A DNA stretch of 64,000 nt, from positions 1 to 64,000 of the forward strand of contig JADFZT010000011.1 in NCBI GenBank assembly GCA_015232395.1. Reading direction: 5' to 3'. Positions 1 to 10,346 of this stretch are shown here, piece by piece. The DNA comes from Magnetococcales bacterium (GTDB lineage: Bacteria; Pseudomonadota; Magnetococcia; Magnetococcales; JADFZT01). How positions within the stretch are numbered: position 1 is the stretch's first letter; each line of letters starts with the position of its first letter. A program made the translations under genes and the position numbers. The notes below the pieces were generated by a model, which saw only the letters and a program-made list of their open reading frames with translations, did no database searches and was not told where the DNA came from.

Positions 1-2
1 CT

Positions 3-71
3 TCCGAAGCCCTGCAATTGCTGTTTGAAGGTCAGCGGCCCTCCTTCATGCAGTCTAACGAAGCTGAATAG
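3..71 (+). CDS. Possible C-terminal tail of a gene cut by the window edge
   Basis: An open frame runs in from the left edge and ends in TAG at 69-71. It encodes 22 residues beginning SEALQLLFEG. I cannot assign a family from so little. It lies just upstream of a STAS remnant in another frame, so it could belong to a partner of that gene or simply be chance reading. Confidence 0.2.
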   Translation, partial: SEALQLLFEGQRPSFMQSNEAE

Positions 72-286
72 TTACGCCAAACTTACAGTATGAAATTGAT
101 TTTGATCAGGTGAAGGTGGTTGATAGCGCACACTCAATCATCGGGATGTTACTTCTCCTGAGAGAACATAACGGTAGAAAAGAAGGGTCAATCAAGGCGA
201 TCAAATGTTCTGCGCAAGTTGCAAGAATCTTCCATATTCCAGAATTCCGTCACCTGTTTCCTTGTACTGAAAAGGGGTCGTCTTAA
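68..286 (+). pseudogene. STAS-domain (anti-sigma-factor antagonist) remnant
   Basis: The frame reads YEIDFDQVKVVDS, then GMLLLLREHNGR, then KCSAQVARIFHIPEFRHLF, ending TAA at 284-286. This is the back half of the small STAS fold of anti-anti-sigma factors, which usually read VDSSALGMLLLLREH followed by NCSPQVxxIFxISNFDxLF. The phosphorylatable Ser/Thr loop is disturbed (DSAHSIIGM, about one residue too long). In-frame stops just upstream remove the N-terminal strands, and no good start or ribosome site is visible. The family match is from memory; the loss of the N-terminus is seen directly. Confidence 0.5.
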
Positions 287-424
287 ATTTTGGAGAGCGT
301 TTAGCTGCATCAAGGCCAAAAGCGACCTATTGCACAGGCTCTTCGGATCCTGGAAGTTGGGGTCGCTTCGTCACTCCTGATGATATCCCACGATTTGCGT
401 TATAGCCGGATCCAGCCCGAAAGA

Positions 425-439
425 GGGGCCACAGGCCCC
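425..439 (-). terminator. Short GC hairpin after the oxidase-like gene
   Basis: GGGGCC-ACA-GGCCCC lies 15 bases beyond the stop of the minus-strand gene. The stem is only six pairs and no T-run follows, so it is at best a weak terminator. Confidence 0.2.
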
Positions 440-454
440 AACAATCGACGGGTA

Positions 455-1834
455 TCAGCCAGCTTTGGCCACCTCCAACCGCCTGTTTAGCGCCCGAAAC
501 GCCAGGAACAAAAACAGCAATCCCCCCACCACTGCCAAAATGCCTCCCAAACCCATGATCCACATGGGGATTTTTTCCTGAAGGGTGACGAGGCCTTGGG
601 CCGCTCCTGCGGTTTTCCTCTGCACCCCATGCCCGCCGGACCAGGCCAGGCCGAAGATGTGCAGAGAGGAACCCACCCCATAGAGGATGAGCTGGCGGGT
701 GGCCCATTTTTCCCCGGGACGTTCAAATCCCAGGCGGGGGAGCAGGTGATAGGTCAAGCCCATGAACGCCAGGGTGATGGAGACGATGGAGCCGTGATAG
801 TGGGCCGGAATGGTGACGTCGACCCCGGAGATCAAAAAGCCGATAAGCCCCCCCACCCCAAACAGAAAGATGGAGAGGAGCAGGGCTGCGCGTTCCGGTT
901 TTTTCTGCTCCTCAGCTGATCCGGTTGTAAACGATGACCACAGGAGCGCCAGCCCCAAGGGGAGGGCGGCCATGCCACCGCCAAACTGCATCTGCCAGGT
1001 GAAGGCCTCCCGATGGTCTGGGGAGTCCACATCAAAAGAAGCATGGATGACCGGCCCCAGAAGGGCGGGGAGAGCACCGATAACCAGCAGTATCATGGCC
1101 ACCCGTGGGGTCAGCCCACGCATCACCGCCCCCGAGGTCCACGCCAGCCACAGCCACGCCACCAGCATCAACTGGCCATGGGTAAACTGCAAAATGTGAC
1201 CACTGCCCCAAAAGAGCAGCTCAAACCAATATTCATCCCGCTCCAAGCCCGTGGGCATGTTGGCGTGGGTCCACCAGAAGGAGCCCGCCGCCATGAGGGC
1301 GATGAGCAGCGCCGTCACCACCCCAAAGCGCAACGCCCCCTCGCCGCTACCGGAGCCGGGATAGGGGCGGCTGTTGACCAGGCCGTGCACCGCCATCACC
1401 AGAAAACCGCCACAAAAGAGCCCCAGCCCCAAAAAAAACGCGCCGTTATCCAACACCGGCACATAGTTGTTCATATAAGGGAGATCTTCTCCCAGAAAGG
1501 GGGACAAGGTGATGATGATCGCCCCGGCCCAGGCGATCTGAAGGGAGGTTTTACCCACCCTGGCCATCTTTTCCGAAAGCCCCAAAGCGGCAAAAACACC
1601 GGCAAAGGAGAGGAACCATACCAGCACCGACAGGTCCACATGGATCACCAGTGCCGTGCGGAAGGAGCCCACCCAGGGAATAAAATCGTGAATCACCGGG
1701 GTGCGCGCCAGCACGATTAAAATCACCACCAACCCCGCTCCCACCAGGGAAGCCAGCGCCAGCATCAGCCAGCCCGCCACCAGAGAGCGGCCGGAATCAG
1801 TAGGAAGAGTCAGAGAAAAATCGTTTTGGTTCAT
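455..1834 (-). CDS. Divergent heme-copper oxidase subunit I-like membrane protein
   Basis: A 459-residue protein with about twelve hydrophobic segments. Several blocks follow the heme-copper oxidase subunit I pattern: a helix II His (H65), FWGSGHILQF for the helix VI copper-ligand region (H213), IHASFDVDSPDHR for helix VII (H264), and VDVTIPAHYHGS for helix X with the paired heme ligands H345 and H347. The helix VII pair HH is reduced to one His, and the helix VI Tyr that cross-links to His in ordinary oxidases is absent. No subunit II or III gene is adjacent. It is divergent from ctaA, which would supply heme A. Family membership is fairly sure; oxygen reduction is not. Confidence 0.7.
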   Translation of the reverse strand: MNQNDFSLTLPTDSGRSLVAGWLMLALASLVGAGLVVILIVLARTPVIHDFIPWVGSFRTALVIHVDLSVLVWFLSFAGVFAALGLSEKMARVGKTSLQIAWAGAIIITLSPFLGEDLPYMNNYVPVLDNGAFFLGLGLFCGGFLVMAVHGLVNSRPYPGSGSGEGALRFGVVTALLIALMAAGSFWWTHANMPTGLERDEYWFELLFWGSGHILQFTHGQLMLVAWLWLAWTSGAVMRGLTPRVAMILLVIGALPALLGPVIHASFDVDSPDHREAFTWQMQFGGGMAALPLGLALLWSSFTTGSAEEQKKPERAALLLSIFLFGVGGLIGFLISGVDVTIPAHYHGSIVSITLAFMGLTYHLLPRLGFERPGEKWATRQLILYGVGSSLHIFGLAWSGGHGVQRKTAGAAQGLVTLQEKIPMWIMGLGGILAVVGGLLFLFLAFRALNRRLEVAKAG

Positions 1835-2054
1835 GGTATTCGCTTAAAAGGGGTGGGGCTTCCAGAATATGCTGTTTGGGCAACTGTCCGATCAGCAAAA
1901 CAGCTCAAGGGGAAGAATAAACACGGTTTTTGGGGTAAAATGAAGGAAAAATCGGTGGGTGGATTGCGGGCTCGGGGTCATTCTCTTAAACTTCATAGCC
2001 ATATCCGCAAGAACCCAACCATCTTTTTCAGGCAACCATCGAAACAGGGGAAAT

Positions 2055-3095
2055 ATGTTGAACCAGGAGAATCATAGACACATCGCCATCTGGCTTTTCA
2101 TCAGCTGTGGGCTGGTCTTTGCCATGGTGGTTTTGGGGGGAGTCACCCGCTTGACCGGTTCCGGGCTCTCCATGGTCAACTGGGCGCCCATCATGGGTTG
2201 GCTCCCTCCCATGACTCATGAAGCGTGGATGGAAACCTTCGCCGCCTATCAGCTGAGCCCCGAATATCAAAAAATCAACACCGGGATGGATCTGGAAGGG
2301 TTCAAGGGAATCTTCTGGTTGGAGTTTCTCCATCGCCTGTTGGGCCGCACCATCGGCTTGGTCTTTTTGCTGCCGTTTCTTTTTTTCTGGCTCACCAAGC
2401 GCATCCCGGCAGGCTTGACCCCTCAACTCCTCATCATGTTCGTCCTGGGGGGGCTCCAGGGGGTGCTGGGTTGGTACATGGTCAAAAGCGGCTTGGTCCA
2501 CGACCCCCACGTCAGCCAATATCGCCTCACAGCCCACCTGGGAGCCGCATTGGTGATCCATGCCTACATGTTTTGGGTCGCTTTGGGGCTCTGGTTTCAG
2601 GGGGATGCCGCCAGCGAAGGAGAAGACAACGCCGGTGGTGGAATGCGGGTGGTGGCGATCTTCATGGCCCTGCTCATCTTCATCACAGCTCTATCCGGAG
2701 GCTTTGTCGCAGGGCTGGATGCGGGATTGGTCTACAATACCTTTCCTTTGATGGATGGCGACTGGATGCCCGCCGACTATCACGCCCTGGAACCGATGAT
2801 GCTCAATTTTTTTGAAAATCCCGCAGCCGTACAGTGGGATCATCGCGTGTTGGCCATGTTGACCGCACTGGGGGTGCTGGGGCTTTGGCTTATAGGATGG
2901 CTGTTGGAATTTGAGGGGCGGCTGCGTTTGGGGCTCAACCTCATGCTGGCAGTGGTGGGAATTCAGGTCATCCTGGGAATTACGACTCTGATCTTCTATG
3001 TCCCCATTCCCCTGGCTTCCGCCCACCAGGCCGGAGCCGTGGTGCTCTTTACCCTGGCCCTCTTCAATGCCCACCAGTGGCCAAAAGGGTTCTAA
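2055..3095 (+). CDS. ctaA: Heme A synthase (CtaA/COX15 family)
   Basis: A 346-residue inner-membrane protein with about eight helices that oxidises the C8 methyl of heme O to give heme A for aa3-type oxidases. The family signature is clear: LGGVTRLTGSGLSMVNW near the N-terminus, then His ligands in FLHRLLGR, TAHLGAALVIH, WDHRVLAM and SAHQAGAVVLF. The extracytoplasmic Cys pair of Bacillus CtaA is missing, as in alphaproteobacterial and mitochondrial COX15. The ATG at 2055 is preferred over upstream in-frame starts because AGGGGA lies just ahead and the product then starts MLNQENHRH before helix 1. The neighbour is a divergent oxidase-like gene; no ctaB is visible. Confidence 0.92.
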   Translation: MLNQENHRHIAIWLFISCGLVFAMVVLGGVTRLTGSGLSMVNWAPIMGWLPPMTHEAWMETFAAYQLSPEYQKINTGMDLEGFKGIFWLEFLHRLLGRTIGLVFLLPFLFFWLTKRIPAGLTPQLLIMFVLGGLQGVLGWYMVKSGLVHDPHVSQYRLTAHLGAALVIHAYMFWVALGLWFQGDAASEGEDNAGGGMRVVAIFMALLIFITALSGGFVAGLDAGLVYNTFPLMDGDWMPADYHALEPMMLNFFENPAAVQWDHRVLAMLTALGVLGLWLIGWLLEFEGRLRLGLNLMLAVVGIQVILGITTLIFYVPIPLASAHQAGAVVLFTLALFNAHQWPKGF

Positions 3096-3194
3096 GCCCC
3101 CTGGAACGCCAGCTTGATTCTGTCAGGTGAAATCTAAGGTCAAGATCTAAAGGTCAAGATCAAAGGAAAGAGCAAGAGCAAAATCAAGAGCAAA

Positions 3195-3348
3195 ATCAAA
3201 AGAAAGACCGTGGGGGCTCGCCCCCACACCCCCGGGGGGATGTAAATCAAAAGCAAAAAAGAAAATTCAAGATCAAAAGAAAGACCGTGGGGGCTCGCCC
3301 CCACACCCCCGGGGGGATGTAAATCAAAAGCAAAAAAGAAAATTCAAG
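3195..3348 (+). repeat. 77-bp tandem repeat with GTGGGGGC hairpin, two copies
   Basis: Two adjacent 77-bp units start at 3195 and 3272 and are nearly identical. Each carries GTGGGGGCTCGCCCCCAC, a perfect hairpin, followed by ACACCCCCGGGGGGATGTA and an A-rich tail. They follow ctaA and could stop transcription. The same unit occurs in reverse orientation around 23,010-23,060. Confidence 0.85.
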
Positions 3349-3400
3349 ATCAAAAGCAAAAAAGAAAATTCAAGATCAAAAGCAAAAAAGAAAATTCAAG
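3323..3400 (+). repeat. 26-bp A-rich tandem repeat, three copies
   Basis: Three units of 26 bp (3323, 3349, 3375) begin ATCAAAAGCAAAAAAG and end AAATTCAAG. They are the tail of the 77-bp unit amplified on its own, which suggests slippage. No coding potential is seen. Confidence 0.85.
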
Positions 3401-3410
3401 ATCAAAAGAA

Positions 3411-3469
3411 AGACCTTGGGGGGAAGGAATCCCCCCCAATCCCCCCCCGCTTTTTTTTAATAGTTAAAA
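3411..3469. repeat. G/C-run module repeated in inverse orientation at 22.9 kb
   Basis: The stretch from AGACCTTGGGGGG through runs of seven and eight C to CGCTTTTTTTTAATAGTTAAAAT is matched, with small differences, by the reverse complement of about 22,887-22,945. The rest of 3096-3525 holds only the repeats listed here and simple AT sequence before the next gene. Confidence 0.75.
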
Positions 3470-3525
3470 TCAAAACCACCAAAAATTATTGGAACTTAGC
3501 CCATCCAGAAAGATCTGAATTTTCA

Positions 3526-5730
<2,205 letters not shown>

Positions 5731-5859
5731 TCCCCCTCCCGGCCCTTGCCCGAATCCCTGGGGAAATGCCATTCTGTCAGCCGGTTATTATCAAGCCCGC
5801 CGGTTTTAGTGTGATATGGGTGGGTGTGGTGGCAAAAGTCTGGCTTTGAGGAGTGCGCC

Positions 5860-6378
5860 ATGGCAGACCCGATCATCGGTTTTTCGGTCAATGAGCCCCA
5901 GATCAACAGCTTCCTTCCCAAAATTTTGGCGGAGGGGGAAGAGGTGCTGGGAATTTTTCTCTGCCGCCTGCGGGAGCGGAGTGAGGCGTGGTTTGCCGAT
6001 TATCTGGTGTTGAGCGAAACACGCTTTATGATCGTCCACTCCCAGGAAAAAGGTTTCTCCTTCAAAAGCCTCCCCTACGACCAGATCACCGGCGTGGAGC
6101 CCTTCGAAATCCGCGAGGCCCTCAATACCGGCGCTCTGGAGCTGACCCTCAACAAGAAAAAAACCTTCACGTTAACCCGGATCAAACGCTCCAACCTTGA
6201 TTTTATCCTGAAAATCATCCAGGGCCGCGTAGCGGGTACCGAATATCTGCTACAGCAGGAAATCATCGAAAAATCGGGAGAGTCCGAGGGTGAGACGGAT
6301 CGGCATCGGCAAAAATATCGGGTGAAGGATAAAAAGGGTGGCGGTTTTTTGGATCGTTTCAAAAAAAAGAGCCAGTAA
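5860..6378 (+). CDS. PH-domain-like small protein
   Basis: 172 residues. The ATG at 5860 follows GAGGAG at good spacing. The middle has the pattern of bacterial PH (bPH) domains: DYLVLSETRFMIVHS, then SFKSLPYDQITGVEPFE, then ALELTLNKKKTFTLT and a helical end LDFILKIIQG. The C-terminal 40 residues are charged (GESEGETDRHRQKYRVKDKKGGG) and end in a basic tail. No membrane segment is seen. The role is unknown; PH-like proteins often sit at the inner membrane. It precedes the Bat genes with a 186-base gap. Confidence 0.6.
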   Translation: MADPIIGFSVNEPQINSFLPKILAEGEEVLGIFLCRLRERSEAWFADYLVLSETRFMIVHSQEKGFSFKSLPYDQITGVEPFEIREALNTGALELTLNKKKTFTLTRIKRSNLDFILKIIQGRVAGTEYLLQQEIIEKSGESEGETDRHRQKYRVKDKKGGGFLDRFKKKSQ

Positions 6379-6564
6379 TCCCACTACCTGATCTTGATTC
6401 GATGGTTGGCTATGCTTATGTAATCCCCTGAACACGTCGAGCCTGTTGCAATAGGTCGCTTTCAGGCCTGTTGTGGTGATTGATTGGGACGGTGTTGGCT
6501 TGGTTGTGGCCTGCTGGTCCATGCTGCTTGAAATCTGTCTGTCCAACCTTCAAATCCGGTTTGA

Positions 6565-8454
6565 ATGATCGAAACCTTCCATTTTATCCGGCCTGGGTGG
6601 CTGTGGGCTCTGATTCCCCTGACGCTGGTGGTTGTCTGGCTGTTTCGGCGTACCCGGGGGGGAGCTGAATGGCAGGCCTTTTGTGATGCCCATCTCCTGC
6701 CCCACCTGCTCCACGGTGAAGCGGGGGGGCGCTCCCAAGGGCCGTTGTGGCTGCTGGCCATGGGCTGGCTGGTGGGTGTTTTGGCCTTGGCCGGTCCCGC
6801 CTGGGAAAAAGTCCCCGAACCCATCTTTCGTCCCCAAAATCCCCTGATCATTCTTCTGGATCTTTCCACCTCCATGTTGGCTGGTGACATAAAGCCCTCC
6901 CGACTGGTGCGAGCCAAACAAAAAGTGCGGGATATTTTGGCTCGGGACCGGGGGGGGCAGACGGGGCTGGTGGTCTTTGCCGGGAATGCCTTTGTGGTCT
7001 CCCCACCCACCGATGATGCTGGGGCGATGATCGCGCTTTTGGATCCGCTCCATCCGGGGATTATGCCTGCCCAGGGGAGCCTGCCCCATACCGGTATGAG
7101 CAAAGCCCTGGAAATTCTCAAACGCTCCCAACTGGGGCGGGGCAGGGTGCTGGTCATTACCGACGGGGACGCCGCACCCTCCCAATCCCTGGAGGCGGTG
7201 GGACAGCTCACCGAAGGGGGACATCGGCTCTCGGTGCTGGGGGTGGGGAGCGCCGAGGGTGGGCCGATTCCGTTGGGGGATGGGCGGGGGTTTCTCAAGG
7301 ATGGTCGCGGGCAGATGGTGATTGCTCCCCTGGAGGCCGAATCTTTGGCGGCATTGGCTCGATTGGGGGGTGGGGCATACAGCGCCCTGACACCGGATGA
7401 GGGAGATCTGGATCGCCTGCTCTCCGGGGGGGAGGTGGTCATGGGCTCCGATGTGGTGGGGATGGATCGCGCCCGGGAGCGGTGGCGGGATGAGGGAATT
7501 TGGTTGCTGCTTCTGCTTTTGCCCATGGGGGTGTTGGCGTTTCGTAGAGGTTGGGTCTTTATCGTGGTGGGTGGCGTTGGCCTCGCCCTGACACCTCCGG
7601 CGGGGGCCTTCACCTGGGCGGATCTCTGGCAGCGGCCCGATCAACAGGGGGCCGCAGCCCTTGAGGCGGGGGATCCTCAATCGGCAGCCAAGCTCTTTCG
7701 TTCTCCCCAGTGGCAGGGGGTGGCCCAATATCGGGGAGAAAATTATGGCCAGGCTGCGGAAACTTTTAGTCAGCTGGCAAGCCCCGACGGCTATTTCAAC
7801 CAGGGTAACGCCCTGACCCGGGAGGGCCGGGTACCCGAGGCGATGGCCGCCTACGAATCCGCCTTGAAGGAAAATCCCGATCATGAGGATGCCCGCTTCA
7901 ATCTGGAGCTGCTGAAAAAATATCTCGAAGAGCAGCAGCAACCATCCCAGCAGGGCGGTGAGGGGGAAAAGTCCGACAGCCAGGAGGAGGGTCAAAAGGG
8001 GGAGCAGGGGGAGCAGGGAGAGCAAGGGGAGCAGGGGGACTCTTCTGATCAGGAGGGCTCTGAGGGGGATTCCCAGTCAGGTGAGCCGTCGGGGGATGAG
8101 CAGGAGGCCAACTCTTCCGGTGGTTCAGAGGAGAAGGATCCCCGGGAGGATGATCCGCGACTGGATCAGGAGCAGGGAAAAACGCCGGAAGCTGAGGAAG
8201 AAAGCCCGGAGGAAAAGTCCAGCGCTGCTCAATCCCAAGGTGATCCCGGGGAAGAGGAGCAAGAGGCAAAACCCCAGCAGGCCCAAGCCGAAAAAATGGA
8301 TCCGGAGGCCGCCGCCCGGGAGCAGGAGATGGAGCAGGCGATGGAGCAGCTGTTACAACGGGTGCCGGATGATCCGGGGGGGTTGTGGCGGAGAAAATTT
8401 CGCCGTCGCCATCTGCGCCAGGGGGGATCGGAATATGGAGGAGCACCATGGTAG
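6565..8454 (+). CDS. BatB/BatC-like fusion: vWA domain plus TPR
   Basis: 629 residues. N-terminal membrane segments (about 10-28 and 60-77) are followed by a von Willebrand A domain with an intact MIDAS motif D99-L-S-T-S103. A further hydrophobic stretch lies near 312-350, then TPR repeats (GYFNQGNALTREGRVPEAMAAYESALKENPDHEDARFNLELL), then a long acidic low-complexity tail with GEQGEQGEQGEQG. In Bacteroides and others BatA/BatB (vWA) and BatC (TPR) are separate; here BatB and BatC are fused. The Bat set is linked to oxidative-stress tolerance and envelope integrity. MoxR and BatA are not in the window. It overlaps batD by 7 bases. Confidence 0.85.
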   Translation: MIETFHFIRPGWLWALIPLTLVVVWLFRRTRGGAEWQAFCDAHLLPHLLHGEAGGRSQGPLWLLAMGWLVGVLALAGPAWEKVPEPIFRPQNPLIILLDLSTSMLAGDIKPSRLVRAKQKVRDILARDRGGQTGLVVFAGNAFVVSPPTDDAGAMIALLDPLHPGIMPAQGSLPHTGMSKALEILKRSQLGRGRVLVITDGDAAPSQSLEAVGQLTEGGHRLSVLGVGSAEGGPIPLGDGRGFLKDGRGQMVIAPLEAESLAALARLGGGAYSALTPDEGDLDRLLSGGEVVMGSDVVGMDRARERWRDEGIWLLLLLLPMGVLAFRRGWVFIVVGGVGLALTPPAGAFTWADLWQRPDQQGAAALEAGDPQSAAKLFRSPQWQGVAQYRGENYGQAAETFSQLASPDGYFNQGNALTREGRVPEAMAAYESALKENPDHEDARFNLELLKKYLEEQQQPSQQGGEGEKSDSQEEGQKGEQGEQGEQGEQGDSSDQEGSEGDSQSGEPSGDEQEANSSGGSEEKDPREDDPRLDQEQGKTPEAEEESPEEKSSAAQSQGDPGEEEQEAKPQQAQAEKMDPEAAAREQEMEQAMEQLLQRVPDDPGGLWRRKFRRRHLRQGGSEYGGAPW

Positions 8455-10346
8455 GTGAGGGCAGGTTGGATCGGCGGGTGGGATCGGGATCAGCAGCAGG
8501 ATCAGCAGCGGGGGTGTGGATGGGGATGATCAAGCCGTTGGGCTGGATCGGGCTGGTGGCGCTCCTGATCTGGATGCCTGCTCTCTCTTGGGCGGGGGAG
8601 ATCACCAGCCGGGTGGATCGCACTCTCATTCAAGAGGGGGATCGCTTTACCTTGACCCTGCAAAGTGATGATTCGGATCAGTTGGCCGACCTCGATCAAT
8701 CCCCCTTACAGCGGGATTTTGAGGTGTTGGGCAGCTCTACCGGCAGCTCCATCCAGATCATCAACGGCTCCATGACCTCCACCGCCTCCCTGACCATCAC
8801 CCTCCAACCCAAGCGCACCGGCAAGTTCCTCATACCGGCGCTCATTGCCGGAAGTGAAATCACCGATCCCATCGCCATCGAGGTGACTCCCCTGGGAGCC
8901 AGTGTGGGGCGTGCCAAAGAGCTTTTCATGGAGATGGTGGTGGATGAGGCAGACCCTTATGTTCAGGGTCAGGTGATTTTGACGGTGCGCCTCTATGCCA
9001 GTGTGCAGATTTTGGATGGTTCGATCATTTTGCCCGAGGTGGAAAACTTGCTCGCGGAGTCCCTGGGGGATGATCGTCAGGTCAAGACCCAGGTGGATGG
9101 CCGCAGCTATCGATTGCTGGAACGCCGCTATGCCCTTTTCCCCCAGATGAGTGGGCCGCTGACTCTGGACGGGGCGATGTTTGAAGGGGCGGTGGCGGCC
9201 AAGGGGCGCTCTCGTTCGCGCTTTTCGGGGCTCTTTGGCGGTGATCCTTTTCAGAGCTTGACCCAGAGAAAACAGGCGGTGCGTCTGAAGAGCAATTCTC
9301 TGACGCTCAATGTGCGCCCCCGCCCCCCGGAAGCCCGGGGTCGATGGTGGCTGCCCGCCCGGCAGGTGACCCTTTCTGAAAGTTGGGAGCCGGAGTTGGG
9401 GGAGGTGCGGGTAGGGGAGCCTGTCACCCGGGGGATTGTTCTCAATGCCACCGGCCTTGTAGCGACCCAGCTTCCGGAACTGGACGCCCCCAAGCTTGAC
9501 AACATCAAGATCTATCCCGACCGCTCGGCGGATCGCACTTGGCCGGTGGGGGATTGGATGGTGGGGGAGCGGATCTCCAAATGGGCGGTGGTGCCGGAAA
9601 CGCCTGGCGAGGTGACCCTGCCAGAAGTGCGGGTGGCTTGGTGGAATACCGAGTTGGATCGACAGGAAGAGGCTGTCCTGCCCTCCCGCACCCTGACTGT
9701 TTTGCCGAGTCTGAATGGCGCTGGATCCAAGGCCCAATCCACCCCCTTGCCGAGAACCCATCTACCCCAGCCCTCTCCTGCCGGGGAGGGATTGGATTCG
9801 GCTGGGGCGCTGGGGGATGGCACTTCGGAAAATGGGCTGGATGGTTCCGGGTCTGTGGCTTCCCCAGAGGGGCCATCGGGCTGGATCGAGGGGATCTCCC
9901 GGGCGGGGTATTGGCCGTGGTTGGCGGGATTTTTTGGTTTCGCCTGGATGGTCACCCTCTATTTGTGGCGTCGGGATCAATCGGGTCAGGCTGGGGCTCA
10001 GGCAGACAAACAGTCGGGCCGGCGCATGGCTTTGCAGCGGGCCCGTTCAGCCATCAAGGCGGCGGCTCTCAAGGGGGATGCCCGGCAGGTTCGGGATGAT
10101 CTGCTTCATTGGGGGCGGGTCGCCTGGCCGGATGATCCCCCCTTGAGCCTGGGGGAGCTGGCCCGGCGTCTTGGCGGGGAGGGGGGGGCGCTTTTCCAGA
10201 GCCTGGATCGCACCCTCTATGGCCGGGGAGAGGGGTGGGAGGGGCCGCATTTTTGGGCTGAAACGGCCCCCTTGCTAAAGAAAATCTCTGCCAAGCGTGA
10301 CAAGGTTCAACCGGGACTGGCACCGCTCCATCCGGAGCATTCGTGA
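8448..10346 (+). CDS. batD: BatD-like protein
   Basis: 632 residues from the ATG at 8448, which has GGAGGAG ahead and overlaps the stop of the vWA gene. A signal-like hydrophobic segment (LGWIGLVALLIWMPALSWA) precedes a beta-rich periplasmic region opening EITSRVDRTLIQEGDRFTL, typical of BatD. A second membrane segment near 500 (YWPWLAGFFGFAWMVTLYLW) leads to a cytoplasmic tail with helical repeats. The linker near 420-460 is low complexity and contains a hairpin-forming DNA insert (9765-9807). BatD partners the vWA proteins in the membrane. A start at 8520 would also keep the leader. Confidence 0.82.
   Translation: MVGEGRLDRRVGSGSAAGSAAGVWMGMIKPLGWIGLVALLIWMPALSWAGEITSRVDRTLIQEGDRFTLTLQSDDSDQLADLDQSPLQRDFEVLGSSTGSSIQIINGSMTSTASLTITLQPKRTGKFLIPALIAGSEITDPIAIEVTPLGASVGRAKELFMEMVVDEADPYVQGQVILTVRLYASVQILDGSIILPEVENLLAESLGDDRQVKTQVDGRSYRLLERRYALFPQMSGPLTLDGAMFEGAVAAKGRSRSRFSGLFGGDPFQSLTQRKQAVRLKSNSLTLNVRPRPPEARGRWWLPARQVTLSESWEPELGEVRVGEPVTRGIVLNATGLVATQLPELDAPKLDNIKIYPDRSADRTWPVGDWMVGERISKWAVVPETPGEVTLPEVRVAWWNTELDRQEEAVLPSRTLTVLPSLNGAGSKAQSTPLPRTHLPQPSPAGEGLDSAGALGDGTSENGLDGSGSVASPEGPSGWIEGISRAGYWPWLAGFFGFAWMVTLYLWRRDQSGQAGAQADKQSGRRMALQRARSAIKAAALKGDARQVRDDLLHWGRVAWPDDPPLSLGELARRLGGEGGALFQSLDRTLYGRGEGWEGPHFWAETAPLLKKISAKRDKVQPGLAPLHPEHS
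9765..9807. repeat. REP-like hairpin inside the batD linker
   Basis: CCCCAG ... CTGGGG arms enclose CCCTCTCC-TGCC-GGGGAGGG. This palindromic block lies in frame in the low-complexity periplasmic linker, as if a short intergenic repeat had been captured in the coding region. Confidence 0.4.

Noticed and set aside
1013-1720. Long plus-strand frame opposite the oxidase-like gene
   Set aside because: Its His/Gln/Pro/Arg-rich sequence has no domain and is the expected reverse reading of a G+C-rich membrane protein gene.
3195-3400. CRISPR or iteron origin
   Set aside because: The repeats are directly adjacent without unique spacers, and no replication gene is nearby. They are slippage-type tandem repeats with terminator-like hairpins.
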